The notes beneath the pieces were generated by a model, which was not told where the DNA came from, ran no database searches, and saw only the letters and a program-made list of their open reading frames with translations. From positions 62,001 to 126,000 of the forward strand of contig NZ_RHNO01000004.1 in assembly GCF_003946265.1 (NCBI RefSeq): DNA of 64,000 bases, written 5' to 3'. This DNA comes from Levilactobacillus yonginensis. Lineage in GTDB: Bacteria; Bacillota; Bacilli; Lactobacillales; Lactobacillaceae. The translations under genes and the position numbers were made by a program. Of this stretch, positions 1-8,401 are shown in pieces. Position 1 is the first letter of the stretch, and the number at the start of each line of letters is the position of its first letter.

Positions 1-8
1 TTCGTCAT
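1..8 (-). other. possible first codons of the next gene (mutS?)
   Basis: Downstream of ymdB on the minus strand a GGAAGG motif (23-28) precedes an ATG at 6-8 that runs off the window. In many lactobacilli mutS-mutL follow ymdB, so this could be the mutS start, but only two codons are visible and the spacing from the ribosome binding site is long. This is position-based inference only. Confidence 0.2.
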
Positions 9-36
9 GAAAAATGGTTCATCCTTCCGTTGTCGT

Positions 37-831
37 TTAGCTCTGGTACGGGTGTTGCGGACTAATCAAGATCGAATGAATCCGCGTTGCGTGCCCCGTC
101 TTGTCATTAATATCAATCACACAGCCTGAGAGTAGACCCGGGCCCTTTTCCTGAACCGTGTACCGGGTTGGTCGTTGGTTTTCAAAGCGTTCAATCACGC
201 TATCAGCCTGCATACCCAGCACACTGTTAGCGGGACCAGTCATCCCCGTTTCGGTCAAGAAGGCCGTTCCGTGTGGCAATACTTGTGCGTCGCTGGTTTG
301 GACGTGCGTGTGAGTCCCGACGACTGCTGACAGCTGGCCGTCATACCGCATCGCAAAGGCCCGCTTCTCACTGGTCGTTTCCGCATGGAAATCTACAAAG
401 ACAAAGTCCGTATCGAGCTTAGGCAATAAGTCCTTCATCATCGCAAACGGATCATCCATGGGATTCATGAATACTCGCCCCTGCATGTTGACTACGGCCA
501 GTACTTGTTGGTTGACCTTTACCTTAGTCCACCCTTGTCCTGGTGTATCACCAGGAAAGTTCAAGGGCCGCACCAACCGGTTGGCATCACCGATAAAATC
601 ATACAGTTCGGCGTTGTCCCAGGTATGGTTCCCCATAGTGACAACGTCCGCACCATCTTTCAAGAGTTGCTTGTAAATATTTTGGCTGATTCCGCGACCA
701 ACCGGGGTCGAATTCTCCCCGTTAACTATGGTGACCTGTGGCTTCAAATCGCGTTTCAATTGTGGGAGGTACTCGTGAATCATATCCATACCCAAGTTCC
801 CAACAACGTCACCGACAAACAGAATTCGCAT
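37..831 (-). CDS. ymdB: YmdB family metallophosphoesterase
   Basis: 264-residue calcineurin-like phosphoesterase of the YmdB (TIGR00282) family, a 2',3'-cyclic nucleotide phosphodiesterase that in Bacillus affects biofilm and motility gene expression. Metal-binding motifs are visible in order: GDVVG with Asp8, NGEN at 37-40, GNHTWDN at 67-73, the DFHAE motif with His149, and GTHTH at 172-176. Length is normal for the family. It lies downstream of rny, its usual neighbour; the products of the pair are linked to RNA turnover in Bacillus. A terminator sits between rny and ymdB, so ymdB probably has its own start in the AT-rich stretch 865-905, though no clear promoter hexamers could be fixed there. 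Two small hairpins (849-864 and 867-879) lie in the presumed leader. Confidence 0.95.
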   Translation of the reverse strand: MRILFVGDVVGNLGMDMIHEYLPQLKRDLKPQVTIVNGENSTPVGRGISQNIYKQLLKDGADVVTMGNHTWDNAELYDFIGDANRLVRPLNFPGDTPGQGWTKVKVNQQVLAVVNMQGRVFMNPMDDPFAMMKDLLPKLDTDFVFVDFHAETTSEKRAFAMRYDGQLSAVVGTHTHVQTSDAQVLPHGTAFLTETGMTGPANSVLGMQADSVIERFENQRPTRYTVQEKGPGLLSGCVIDINDKTGHATRIHSILISPQHPYQS

Positions 832-1020
832 CTTCGTTCCCCTATCTTAGACCTCACAAGGTCTAGCTGGTTTTTCCAGTATTATTAAATAACCTCTATT
901 TTACCATGGTTCCTTGGATTCTGCGTGAGTTAAATCCGCTGGACCGAGCGACTGACGCCCCGATTGCCATCCTAGTTAGCAATGACTGTCAACTTGCCAG
1001 CTCAGCTGCGTCAACAACGT

Positions 1021-1050
1021 AAAAAAGCTAGGACCACAATGGCCTAGCTT
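1021..1050 (-). terminator. terminator after rny
   Basis: On the minus strand AAGCTAGG (1043-1050) pairs with CCTAGCTT (1025-1032) around a 10-nt loop, followed by a T run (1021-1026). It lies 8 bases beyond the rny stop codon. Confidence 0.85.
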
Positions 1051-1057
1051 CTCTGAC

Positions 1058-2617
1058 TTATTTCGCATATTCAACTGACCGGACTTCCCGGATGACGGAA
1101 ACCTTGACGTGACCTGGATAATCCAAGTCGCCCTCAATTTGTTTCTTGATGTCTCGTGCCAAGACAACGGCATCCGTATCGGAAATCTTTTCTGGCCGCA
1201 CAATCACTCGAACTTCTCGGCCCGCTTGGATGGCGAAGCTGTGGTCAACACCGTCAAAGGCATTCGCAACAGTTTCCAACTTGTCCAAACGATGAATGTA
1301 ACTTTCCAAGGAATCTGAGCGTGCGCCTGGCCGCGTCGCTGAGATAATGTCAGCGGTCCCGACCAGTTCCGCAATCACGGATTGCGGCGCCGTTTGATCT
1401 GCCTGAGCAGCGATAGCGTTGACCACAACGGAACTCTCGCGGTACTTCTTGGCGAGTTCCGTTCCCGTTGTGATATAAGAACTATCGTCTTCGTGCTCGG
1501 CAGCACGGCCAATATCATGTAGTAATCCTGCACGTTTTGCTAACGCAACATCCTCACCTAATTCAGCAGCCAGCACCCCAGTGATCTTGGCAACTTCAAT
1601 TGAGTGAGCCAAGGCATTTTGCCCATGAGAAATGCGGAAGTTCAAGCGACCAACCAGCTTGACCAATTCGGGATGCATAGAATGAATCCCCAGGTCAAAC
1701 GTTGCTTGCTCGCCAAGTTCCCGGACATGTTCGTCCAGTTCTTTTTTGGCCTTCGCAACCATTTCTTCAATCCGAGCCGGATGAATCCGCCCGTCTTGAA
1801 TCAACTTCTCTAAAGCAATCTTGGCAACTTCTCGCCGTAATGGGTCAAAGCCACTCAATACAACAGCTTCTGGCGTATCGTCGATGATCAGGTCGATCCC
1901 GGTCAGCGTCTCTAACGTCCGAATATTCCGCCCTTCACGACCGATGATTCGGCCCTTCATGTCGTCATTTGGCAACGTGACCACGGTAATCGTCGTCTCG
2001 GTGACCATGTCAGCGGCACTCCGTTGAATGGCAGACACAATCAAGTCCTTGGCGTTAGCCTGGGCCGTCTTGCGTGCTGTTTCTTCACTTTCCTTGATCA
2101 TTTTTGCGCGTTCCCCTGCCAGAGCCGTCTTGGCCTCCGAAATAATCAGGTCACGTGCATCGTCCTGGGATAACGCAGCGACTTCTTCAACCGCTGCTTG
2201 GCGTTTCTCAATCAGTGAGTCTGCTTGTTGCTGTTTCTTCGCTAAATTTTGCTCTTCCGCACTTAGCTTTTTGTCCCGACGATTTAACGAGTTTTCACGT
2301 TTTTCCAGAGAGTTATCTTTCCGGTCTAACGTTTCTTCCCGTTGAATCAAGCGATCTTCTTGCTTCTGAACTTCGGCACGACGTTCTTTCAGCTCTTGTT
2401 CGACCTCTGCACGGTACTTATGACTGTCCTCCTTGGCTTCTAACAAGGCCTCTTTGGTAGCAGTCTCAGCTTGCTTCTTAGCTTCTACTAACACACCTTC
2501 TGCGGTGTACTTAGCAGCATCTAACTTCCGTTCGTGGACGGATTTACGTAAATAATACCCGGCCACAACACCAACAACGATAGCGATGATTGCGAGGATT
2601 ATGCTTGGAACACTCAT
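1058..2617 (-). CDS. rny: ribonuclease Y
   Basis: 519-residue membrane-anchored endoribonuclease that starts mRNA decay in Firmicutes. Residues 5-25 form an N-terminal membrane helix. A long charged coiled coil spans about 30-200 (repeated Glu, Lys and Arg with RRxKKLS patterns). A KH RNA-binding domain follows with [12 protein letters not shown], then the HD phosphohydrolase domain with [12 protein letters not shown]. Length matches Bacillus RNase Y (about 520). GGAGGT lies 6-7 bases before the ATG. It sits between recA and ymdB, the standard order, and ends in its own terminator. Confidence 0.97.
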   Translation of the reverse strand: MSVPSIILAIIAIVVGVVAGYYLRKSVHERKLDAAKYTAEGVLVEAKKQAETATKEALLEAKEDSHKYRAEVEQELKERRAEVQKQEDRLIQREETLDRKDNSLEKRENSLNRRDKKLSAEEQNLAKKQQQADSLIEKRQAAVEEVAALSQDDARDLIISEAKTALAGERAKMIKESEETARKTAQANAKDLIVSAIQRSAADMVTETTITVVTLPNDDMKGRIIGREGRNIRTLETLTGIDLIIDDTPEAVVLSGFDPLRREVAKIALEKLIQDGRIHPARIEEMVAKAKKELDEHVRELGEQATFDLGIHSMHPELVKLVGRLNFRISHGQNALAHSIEVAKITGVLAAELGEDVALAKRAGLLHDIGRAAEHEDDSSYITTGTELAKKYRESSVVVNAIAAQADQTAPQSVIAELVGTADIISATRPGARSDSLESYIHRLDKLETVANAFDGVDHSFAIQAGREVRVIVRPEKISDTDAVVLARDIKKQIEGDLDYPGHVKVSVIREVRSVEYAK

Positions 2618-2812
2618 GATTCCACCTCCGCATCATCAAAAATGACTAATTTAAAAATCAGACTTTTCAAGATGTTGATTTCATAACTGACGCAACTTCA
2701 ATTTTAATGGTTGCCACTAACCCTGTCAACTAAACTCCATCGATTCTCATCACCAAGTTTGCTGACATCGCCATTCCGTCCAAAAAGCCATCGTCTAATT
2801 CTCTCACCAAAT

Positions 2813-2849
2813 AAAAAAGTCTCCCCACGTCTCTGCATGGAAAGGCTTT
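2813..2849 (-). terminator. terminator after recA
   Basis: On the minus strand AAAGCCTTTCC (2839-2849) pairs with GGGGAGACTTT (2816-2826) through G-U pairs and one mismatch, followed by a T run at 2813-2818. It separates recA from rny. Confidence 0.7.
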
Positions 2850-2856
2850 TAACGAG

Positions 2857-3978
2857 TTACTTACCAGACTTTCCTGGAGTCAACTCAATCTGTTCAGGTT
2901 TACCCTTGCCATCCTTGGATGACTTCGCGTTTTTGCTCTTATCGTCAGTCGCAGCCTTGCTATCCGGGTTCTTTGCATCATCAGCCGTGTCGCCAACACC
3001 ATATGCAGCCCGCACACGCTTGTTAACTTCAGCCATCATGTCCGGATGATCAGCCATGTATTGCTTGGCATTTTCACGGCCTTGACCAATTCGGTCTTCA
3101 CCATAAGAGTACCAAGAACCACTCTTGTCGATGATATCCTTTTCGACGGCCATATCGATCAATTCACCAGTTTGGGAAATCCCGTGGCCATACATAATAT
3201 CTACTTCGGCACGTTTGAACGGTGAAGCTACCTTGTTCTTAACAACTTTGATTCGCGTCCGGTTACCAATAACATCAGTACCGTCCTTGATTTGTTCTGC
3301 ACGACGGACTTCAAGTCGAACCGTTGCGTAGAACTTCAAAGCCCGACCACCAGGGGTCGTTTCAGGGTTACCAAACATAACCCCAACTTTTTCACGAATT
3401 TGGTTAATAAATAAAGCAATCGTCTTCGTCTTGTTAATGGACCCAGACAATTTCCGCAAGGCTTGTGACATCAGGCGGGCTTGTAGCCCAACGTGAGCGT
3501 CACCCATTTCGCCTTCAATTTCAGCTCGAGGAACCAGAGCGGCAACGGAATCGACAACCAAGATATCAACCGCACCACTGGAAATCAAAGCATCTGCAAT
3601 TTGCAGACCTTGTTCACCAGTATCTGGTTGAGATAACAAGAGATCATCGATATTAACACCTAACGCAGTTGCATAGGCAGGGTCCAAAGCGTTTTCGGCA
3701 TCAATATAAGCTGCCGTTCCACCTTGCTTCTGTACTTCTGCAACGGCGTGAAGCGCAACCGTCGTCTTACCTGATGATTCTGGACCGTAGATTTCTACGA
3801 TTCGACCGCGGGGGTATCCCCCAACACCCAGAGCCACATCAAGGGCTAACGAGCCGGATGGCACGGTTTCAACCTCCATGTTCGCATTGTCACCTAGCCG
3901 CATGATGGAGCCCTTACCAAAGTCTTTTTCAATTTTCTTCAACGCCTTATCCAGCGCTGCTTGTCGTTCGTCAGCCAT
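2857..3978 (-). CDS. recA: recombinase RecA
   Basis: 373-residue RecA, the strand-exchange ATPase that also activates LexA self-cleavage. Walker A is GPESSGKT at 65-72; the [11 protein letters not shown] segment and the [13 protein letters not shown] region (L1) follow, with [16 protein letters not shown] (L2) after them. The C-terminal 40 residues are highly charged and rich in Lys and Asp, as usual in lactobacilli. AGGAGG precedes the ATG. Promoter and a LexA-type operator lie immediately upstream, downstream of cinA, so recA can be induced independently of cinA. Confidence 0.98.
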   Translation of the reverse strand: MADERQAALDKALKKIEKDFGKGSIMRLGDNANMEVETVPSGSLALDVALGVGGYPRGRIVEIYGPESSGKTTVALHAVAEVQKQGGTAAYIDAENALDPAYATALGVNIDDLLLSQPDTGEQGLQIADALISSGAVDILVVDSVAALVPRAEIEGEMGDAHVGLQARLMSQALRKLSGSINKTKTIALFINQIREKVGVMFGNPETTPGGRALKFYATVRLEVRRAEQIKDGTDVIGNRTRIKVVKNKVASPFKRAEVDIMYGHGISQTGELIDMAVEKDIIDKSGSWYSYGEDRIGQGRENAKQYMADHPDMMAEVNKRVRAAYGVGDTADDAKNPDSKAATDDKSKNAKSSKDGKGKPEQIELTPGKSGK

Positions 3979-4014
3979 TCAAATCCTCCTCAAATGCATC
4001 AATATTCAAGTATC

Positions 4015-4043
4015 ACTATACGGGTTTTGTTCGCAAAATGCAA
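4015..4043 (-). promoter_or_regulatory. recA promoter
   Basis: On the minus strand TTGCAT (4038-4043), a 17-bp spacer and TATAGT (4015-4020) form a good sigma-A promoter 37 bases from the recA start codon. Confidence 0.8.
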
Positions 4044-4052
4044 GTAAAAATA

Positions 4053-4064
4053 GAACAATAGTTC
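4053..4064 (-). promoter_or_regulatory. LexA (SOS) box upstream of recA
   Basis: GAACAATAGTTC fits the Gram-positive LexA/DinR core GAAC-N4-GTTC. It sits 9 bp upstream of the recA -35 hexamer and just after the cinA stop codon, which suits repression of recA. lexA itself is not in the window. Confidence 0.75.
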
Positions 4065-4068
4065 CCCT

Positions 4069-5319
4069 TTATTTTGAGCCACGTAAAACGCGACGTACCC
4101 AATCGAGGCCAGTCAAGACAGACCGGTCCCGAATCTTAGCGCGGTTCCCTGTGAAATGGACCAGCTTAGCCATGGGGGCCTTACCTCGTTGCGCTAACCC
4201 CAGCCAAACCGTTCCCGCTGGTTGATCCTCTAGCGAATCGGGGCCGGCAACGCCAGTAAAACTGAGCGCAAAATCGGTATCCAATTTTGTTCGGGAACGT
4301 TCGGCCATTTCCTTAGCAGTCGCTTCACTAACCACACCCTGTGCGTCAATCACTGCTTGGGGAATCCCTAACAGGTCGCGCTTGGCATCATTGGCGTAAG
4401 TGACAAAGCCACCGGGAAAGACGGCTGAAACGCCAGGGACATCCCCCAACGTACTTTGGAACTTACCAGCAGTGAGACTCTCAGCCGCTGTAATGGACAG
4501 TTTACGGTCAATCAGTTCATTGACCACGACTTGTGCCAGACTGTTGTCATCACCAAAGCCGTAGAAGTAATCACCGACCCGCGCCATAATCGTTGCCGTC
4601 ATCTCACGTAAGAGTTGTTCGCCCACCGCTTTTTCCGTTGCCCGTGCAGTGATGCGTAGCGTGACTTCATTGACCTTAGCATATGGCGCAATGGTCGGAT
4701 TCGTTTGGTGGTCAATTAGATCACTCAGCTCCGTAACCAATTTGCTTTCACCAATGCCAAAGAAACGAAGCACCTTTGACACCAGAAACTCATGTCGATG
4801 ATAAGCCGCAATAATCTGTGGTAACGCTTGGTGTTCAAACATCGGTTCAGCTTCGCTCGGAGGTCCTGGCAGCAACATGAGATCAGCGGCGTCTGGGTCA
4901 CGATAGAAGGCCCCTACAGCCATGCCCGTCTCATTCTTGAGTGGTAGGCTCCCAGCTGGGTAAAGTGCCTGTAGCCGGTTATTAGGTGTCATTTCTCGCC
5001 CAGTGATTTCGAAGTGTCGCTGGATTTTTTCCATCGCAGCAGTGTCTTCAATTAGTTTCACACCCAAGAGATGAGCCACCGTTTGCTTCGTCAGGTCATC
5101 CTTGGTTGGTCCTAAACCACCACTGATCACGACCAGATCACTGCGGGAACGGGCCTGGTTGACGACTGTCGTCAGCCGGTCTGCATTGTCGCCCACTAAA
5201 GAATGGTAATAGACCTCAATACCAGCATCTGCTAATCCTCGGGCAATGAATGCTGAGTTCGTATCCACGATTTGTCCAAGCAAGATTTCCGTTCCGACCG
5301 CAATAACTTCTGCTTGCAT
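4069..5319 (-). CDS. cinA: CinA family protein (competence/damage-inducible)
   Basis: 416-residue two-domain protein. The N-terminal MoCF-biosynthesis-like domain (about 1-170) carries VGTEILLGQIVDTN and VISGGLGPTKDDLT; the C-terminal CinA/PncC domain (about 255-416) carries TAAESLTAGKF and FTGVAGPDS, the signature of NMN deamidase and ADP-ribose pyrophosphatase-type activities. In naturally competent species it is cotranscribed with recA. Here it directly precedes recA with an 87-bp gap holding a separate recA promoter, so basal read-through plus an inducible recA transcript is likely. Family assignment is firm; the physiological role in lactobacilli is inferred. Confidence 0.95.
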   Translation of the reverse strand: MQAEVIAVGTEILLGQIVDTNSAFIARGLADAGIEVYYHSLVGDNADRLTTVVNQARSRSDLVVISGGLGPTKDDLTKQTVAHLLGVKLIEDTAAMEKIQRHFEITGREMTPNNRLQALYPAGSLPLKNETGMAVGAFYRDPDAADLMLLPGPPSEAEPMFEHQALPQIIAAYHRHEFLVSKVLRFFGIGESKLVTELSDLIDHQTNPTIAPYAKVNEVTLRITARATEKAVGEQLLREMTATIMARVGDYFYGFGDDNSLAQVVVNELIDRKLSITAAESLTAGKFQSTLGDVPGVSAVFPGGFVTYANDAKRDLLGIPQAVIDAQGVVSEATAKEMAERSRTKLDTDFALSFTGVAGPDSLEDQPAGTVWLGLAQRGKAPMAKLVHFTGNRAKIRDRSVLTGLDWVRRVLRGSK

Positions 5320-5391
5320 GCTACCCCTCCTGAGATGTCATAGATTAACTCCGTAAATATCGGCGTTATTTTTTTACTTTTTTAAATTTTT

Positions 5392-5979
5392 TTATTCAGC
5401 TGAAGATTCCGCAAATACTTGTCGGTTTTGAACAAAGTAATCAATACCGGAATAAATCGTGAAGAACAGGCAGATGTAGAAGAAAATCAGCGCCATTGGA
5501 ACGTTGATTGCACCAAAACCAATGTTATTCAGCAGCAGTAAAATGATGCCAACCATTTGCGTGGTCGTCTTGATTTTACCTGGCCAAGCGGCAGCCAAAA
5601 CTTGGCCACCCGTTTCAACCACAATCAACCGTAGTCCAGTCACAGCCAGTTCCCGACAAACAATGATGGCTACGCCCCAGGCTGGGACAGCTTTCATGGC
5701 AACTAGCAAAATGAATGCCGTCATGACGATCATTTTATCCGCTAACGGGTCCGCAAACTTACCAAAGTTCGTGACCAAGTGTTGACGTCGGGCAATTTGC
5801 CCGTCCAGAAAGTCAGTGATTGACGCAACGGCAAAGACAATTGCCCCCAAAACTTGGGTAACCGGAATAGCCGTTCCTAACCAGGTGACCTCCCCCCAAT
5901 TTAAGGGCAACACCAGCAGCAACAGAAAGACTGGAATCAAGATGATACGAACAATGGTTAAGCGATTTGGTAGATTCAC
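5392..5979 (-). CDS. pgsA: CDP-diacylglycerol-glycerol-3-phosphate 3-phosphatidyltransferase
   Basis: Membrane enzyme making phosphatidylglycerophosphate, the first committed step to phosphatidylglycerol and cardiolipin. The CDP-alcohol phosphotransferase signature D-x2-DG-x2-AR-x8-G-x3-D-x3-D is present (TDFLDGQIARR, then FGKFADPLADK), with four or more hydrophobic helices. The start is set at GTG 5979 (VNLPNR, giving 195 residues) because AAGGAGG lies 8 bases upstream; the in-frame ATG at 6000 lies before that ribosome binding site and would add seven residues encoded by it. The N-terminal NLPNRLT motif is where family members begin. The gene follows rodZ, but a terminator-like hairpin intervenes. 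Confidence 0.95.
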   Translation of the reverse strand: MNLPNRLTIVRIILIPVFLLLLVLPLNWGEVTWLGTAIPVTQVLGAIVFAVASITDFLDGQIARRQHLVTNFGKFADPLADKMIVMTAFILLVAMKAVPAWGVAIIVCRELAVTGLRLIVVETGGQVLAAAWPGKIKTTTQMVGIILLLLNNIGFGAINVPMALIFFYICLFFTIYSGIDYFVQNRQVFAESSAE

Positions 5980-6010
5980 GAAATTTTCCTCCTTAAACAT
6001 ATCTCAACGT

Positions 6011-6047
6011 AAAAAGGCGTGCCGGCCGCAACGGACCGACCCGCCTT
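6011..6047 (-). terminator. terminator or attenuator between rodZ and pgsA
   Basis: On the minus strand AAGGCG (6042-6047) pairs with CGCCTT (6014-6019), with further G-C pairing inside (GGTCGGTCC against GGCCGGC), followed by TTT. Only 32 bases separate it from the pgsA start, leaving no room for a promoter, so read-through is expected. Confidence 0.65.
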
Positions 6048-6051
6048 GAGT

Positions 6052-6996
6052 CTACTTGAACTCTAAAGTTACGGTTTGTACCTGAGAAGTCGTACTGCTA
6101 CTAGTTGTAGTCGTCCCAGTCGTTGAATCAGACGTGGTCGTTGTACTTGAGCTAGAAGCGGCACTGGTGCTAGTAGCCGTCGTGAAGTCAAACTTCTTGC
6201 CGTCCACTTTTACAGAAGTAGCCGGTGCGTTACCGAAGTTAAACGTCACGCTGGTAGTCCCACTTGGTAGCGTCAAGGAATGGGTTGTCGCACTAGACAA
6301 GGTTCCTTGCCAAGTAGTTGTCCCCCCAACCTTAACAGCCATCCAAGCACTACCAGTGGCAGACAAGCTAAGCTTAGGCTTCGACGAAGCGTTCTTCATT
6401 TCCCAAGTTGAGCCAGACGTCGTGGAACTGATTTTCTTGAAACTGGCCGTTGAAGTCTTCTTGGATGAAGACTTCTTAGATGAGCTCTTCTTAGAACTGC
6501 TCTTAGCGCTCGAACTGCTACCAGAAACACTGACCGAACTGCTATCAACATTGTTGTTGGTTGAAGAACTGCTGTTACGAGAAGCGGCAATCCAGATACC
6601 AACCAAGACTGCTAAGACAACGATGACAATTCCCACAATGGGAACCGTGCGGCGTAGCTTAACGTAGCGTTCATCGACCTGACGTTGTTGTGACCGGGTC
6701 TCCGGGTTGTTCTCATTGACCTTATCCACGTACTCCTGTGTCTGGGTGCTGGGCAGGGTACTGTCAAATTGCTTCAACAGTTCGGCACCATCCAAGTCCA
6801 CCATGTCGGCGTACTGTTTGATAAATGCCCGTACGTAAAAATCGCCAGGTAATTCATCGAAGTTTTGATCTTCGATGGCAATCAGATAACGCTTTTGAAT
6901 CTTCGTCGTCTGTTGCAGATCATCCAGCGTGTACCCCTTCGCGATTCGTGCATCGCGTAGCGTTTTTCCCAATGTTATTTTGCTGTTATCACTCAT
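6052..6996 (-). CDS. rodZ: RodZ-like cytoskeletal helix-turn-helix membrane protein
   Basis: 314-residue RodZ/YmfM homologue that couples MreB filaments to the wall synthesis machinery. Residues 8-75 form an XRE-type HTH (LGKTLRDARIAKGYTLDDL). One membrane helix spans about 117-138, then a Ser/Lys-rich linker at 140-190 with SSSKK repeats, then a C-terminal extracellular beta domain (DUF4115-like, SGSTWEM to VTLEFK). That domain is interrupted near residues 278-306 by a second Ser/Thr-rich low-complexity tract before the last strand, which is unusual. An extended -10 promoter lies upstream. Confidence 0.92.
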   Translation of the reverse strand: MSDNSKITLGKTLRDARIAKGYTLDDLQQTTKIQKRYLIAIEDQNFDELPGDFYVRAFIKQYADMVDLDGAELLKQFDSTLPSTQTQEYVDKVNENNPETRSQQRQVDERYVKLRRTVPIVGIVIVVLAVLVGIWIAASRNSSSSTNNNVDSSSVSVSGSSSSAKSSSKKSSSKKSSSKKTSTASFKKISSTTSGSTWEMKNASSKPKLSLSATGSAWMAVKVGGTTTWQGTLSSATTHSLTLPSGTTSVTFNFGNAPATSVKVDGKKFDFTTATSTSAASSSSTTTTSDSTTGTTTTSSSTTSQVQTVTLEFK

Positions 6997-7034
6997 TTTA
7001 AATTCTCCACCTGTTCAAAATTTCTCTACAATGC

Positions 7035-7043
7035 AGTATAGCA
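7035..7043 (-). promoter_or_regulatory. extended -10 promoter for rodZ
   Basis: On the minus strand TGC (7041-7043) precedes TATACT (7035-7040), an extended -10 element with no good -35, 39 bases before the rodZ ATG. Confidence 0.6.
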
Positions 7044-7111
7044 TAGGCACCGTCACATTTTTAGCGACAGCACCCAGTTTTCGGGATTTAACGGTTTCTT
7101 AACTTCCCCAT

Positions 7112-8401
7112 TTAGGGCAGAATCGTATAAACCGTTTGGCGACCCTGTCCCAAGAATGCCTCAGCCGCTGGTAAAATATCAGTGAACGTCAGACCTTCGA
7201 GCGTGGTCAGCTCGTCAAAAATCGTGGCCCCGTCAAATAACGGCCCGTCATACTGGTTAGCAATGGCTTCGACGGAGTTAATGGCACCAACAATGCGACC
7301 AATGGCTTCGCGCTTCACGAGTTCAAATTGGTCCTGCGCAGCCTGTAACTGTGCCGGCGCATCATTCAGAATCGCCGTCAATTCCTTAACAAACTGTTCT
7401 GGCTGGTCCGTATCGCCCGCAAGTTGGGCAAAGTGAGCCCCCCGTTGAACCTGGAAATCATAACCGAAACTATCATCAATGACGTTTGCATCATACAGAC
7501 GCAAGTAGTGGTCACTGGTATCGTTAAACAGCAGGTCCATCGCTAACGACACGGCAACACTGTATTTTAACCCCGTCCGACCAGTTGGGACCTGATCAAA
7601 TCCACGGATCCCGATGCTGATTTTAGGCCGTGTAACGGTCAGGTGCCGTGTCGTAGTCGGAATAATTTCAGCCGGTTCAGCCTGTGGTGAAGGTACCCGT
7701 TGAATCGGTTCATTCGGTGCAAACGTCTTTTGCTCCTGATTAGCCGTAATCCACGACAACGTTTCTTCGGGATCCAGCTGCCCCACGACGACCAAACTCA
7801 TATTGCCAGGATGGTAGAACGTCTTGTAGGCGGCATACAAATCATCAGCTGTAATTTTATCAATTGAGTCAACCGTGCCAGCAATGTCAATGTGCAGCGG
7901 TTCCTTTGGATATAACCGTCCAATCATGCCAAAGTAACTCTGCCATCCTGGGTCATCATCGTACATCTGAATTTCCTGACCGATGATGCCCTTTTCTTTA
8001 TTCACCGTTGCCGGCGTAAAGTATGGGTCCTGCACAAAGTCGAGCAGAATATCCAGGTTTTCACGAAGCTTGCTGGTTGTCGCAAACAAGTAACTTGTCT
8101 GGGTAAAACTCGTAAAGGCATTGGCACTAGCCCCATACTGACCAAACAAATCAAACGCATCATGGTCTTTTTTCTCGAATAATTTATGTTCCAAAAAATG
8201 GGCAATTCCATCTGGGAATCGGACCGATTGGGTGCTGCCCCGGGGTACGAACTCATTATCCATGGACCCATAATCAGTAGTCATGACCGCAAACGTCTTA
8301 TGAAAGTCTGGCTTAGGAACCAAAATAACTTTTAACCCATTTGCTAATGTCGTCTGGTAAACGGCTTCCCCCAGACGGGTATACGCTTGTTTATTCAGCA
8401 T
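7112..8401 (-). CDS. ymfH: M16 family zinc peptidase YmfH
   Basis: 429-residue insulinase/processing-protease family member with an intact inverted zinc motif HFLEH and a downstream glutamate in GIIGQEIQMYDDDP. Reference annotations name this family EF-P 5-aminopentanol modification-associated YfmH because of its link in Bacillus, but a direct role is not proven. The start is placed at ATG 8401 behind GGAGGTGACC; an in-frame GTG at 8410 lies inside that ribosome binding site. It overlaps the end of ymfF by 11 bases, so the two are translationally coupled and probably act as a heterodimer. Confidence 0.9.
   Translation of the reverse strand: MLNKQAYTRLGEAVYQTTLANGLKVILVPKPDFHKTFAVMTTDYGSMDNEFVPRGSTQSVRFPDGIAHFLEHKLFEKKDHDAFDLFGQYGASANAFTSFTQTSYLFATTSKLRENLDILLDFVQDPYFTPATVNKEKGIIGQEIQMYDDDPGWQSYFGMIGRLYPKEPLHIDIAGTVDSIDKITADDLYAAYKTFYHPGNMSLVVVGQLDPEETLSWITANQEQKTFAPNEPIQRVPSPQAEPAEIIPTTTRHLTVTRPKISIGIRGFDQVPTGRTGLKYSVAVSLAMDLLFNDTSDHYLRLYDANVIDDSFGYDFQVQRGAHFAQLAGDTDQPEQFVKELTAILNDAPAQLQAAQDQFELVKREAIGRIVGAINSVEAIANQYDGPLFDGATIFDELTTLEGLTFTDILPAAEAFLGQGRQTVYTILP

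Noticed and set aside
6134-6667. 177-residue ORF opposite rodZ
   Set aside because: Leu/Val-rich shadow created by the Ser-rich coding sequence of rodZ on the other strand.
7035-7085. Hairpin between ymfH and rodZ as a terminator
   Set aside because: It pairs only with several G-U pairs, has no T run, and overlaps the rodZ promoter.
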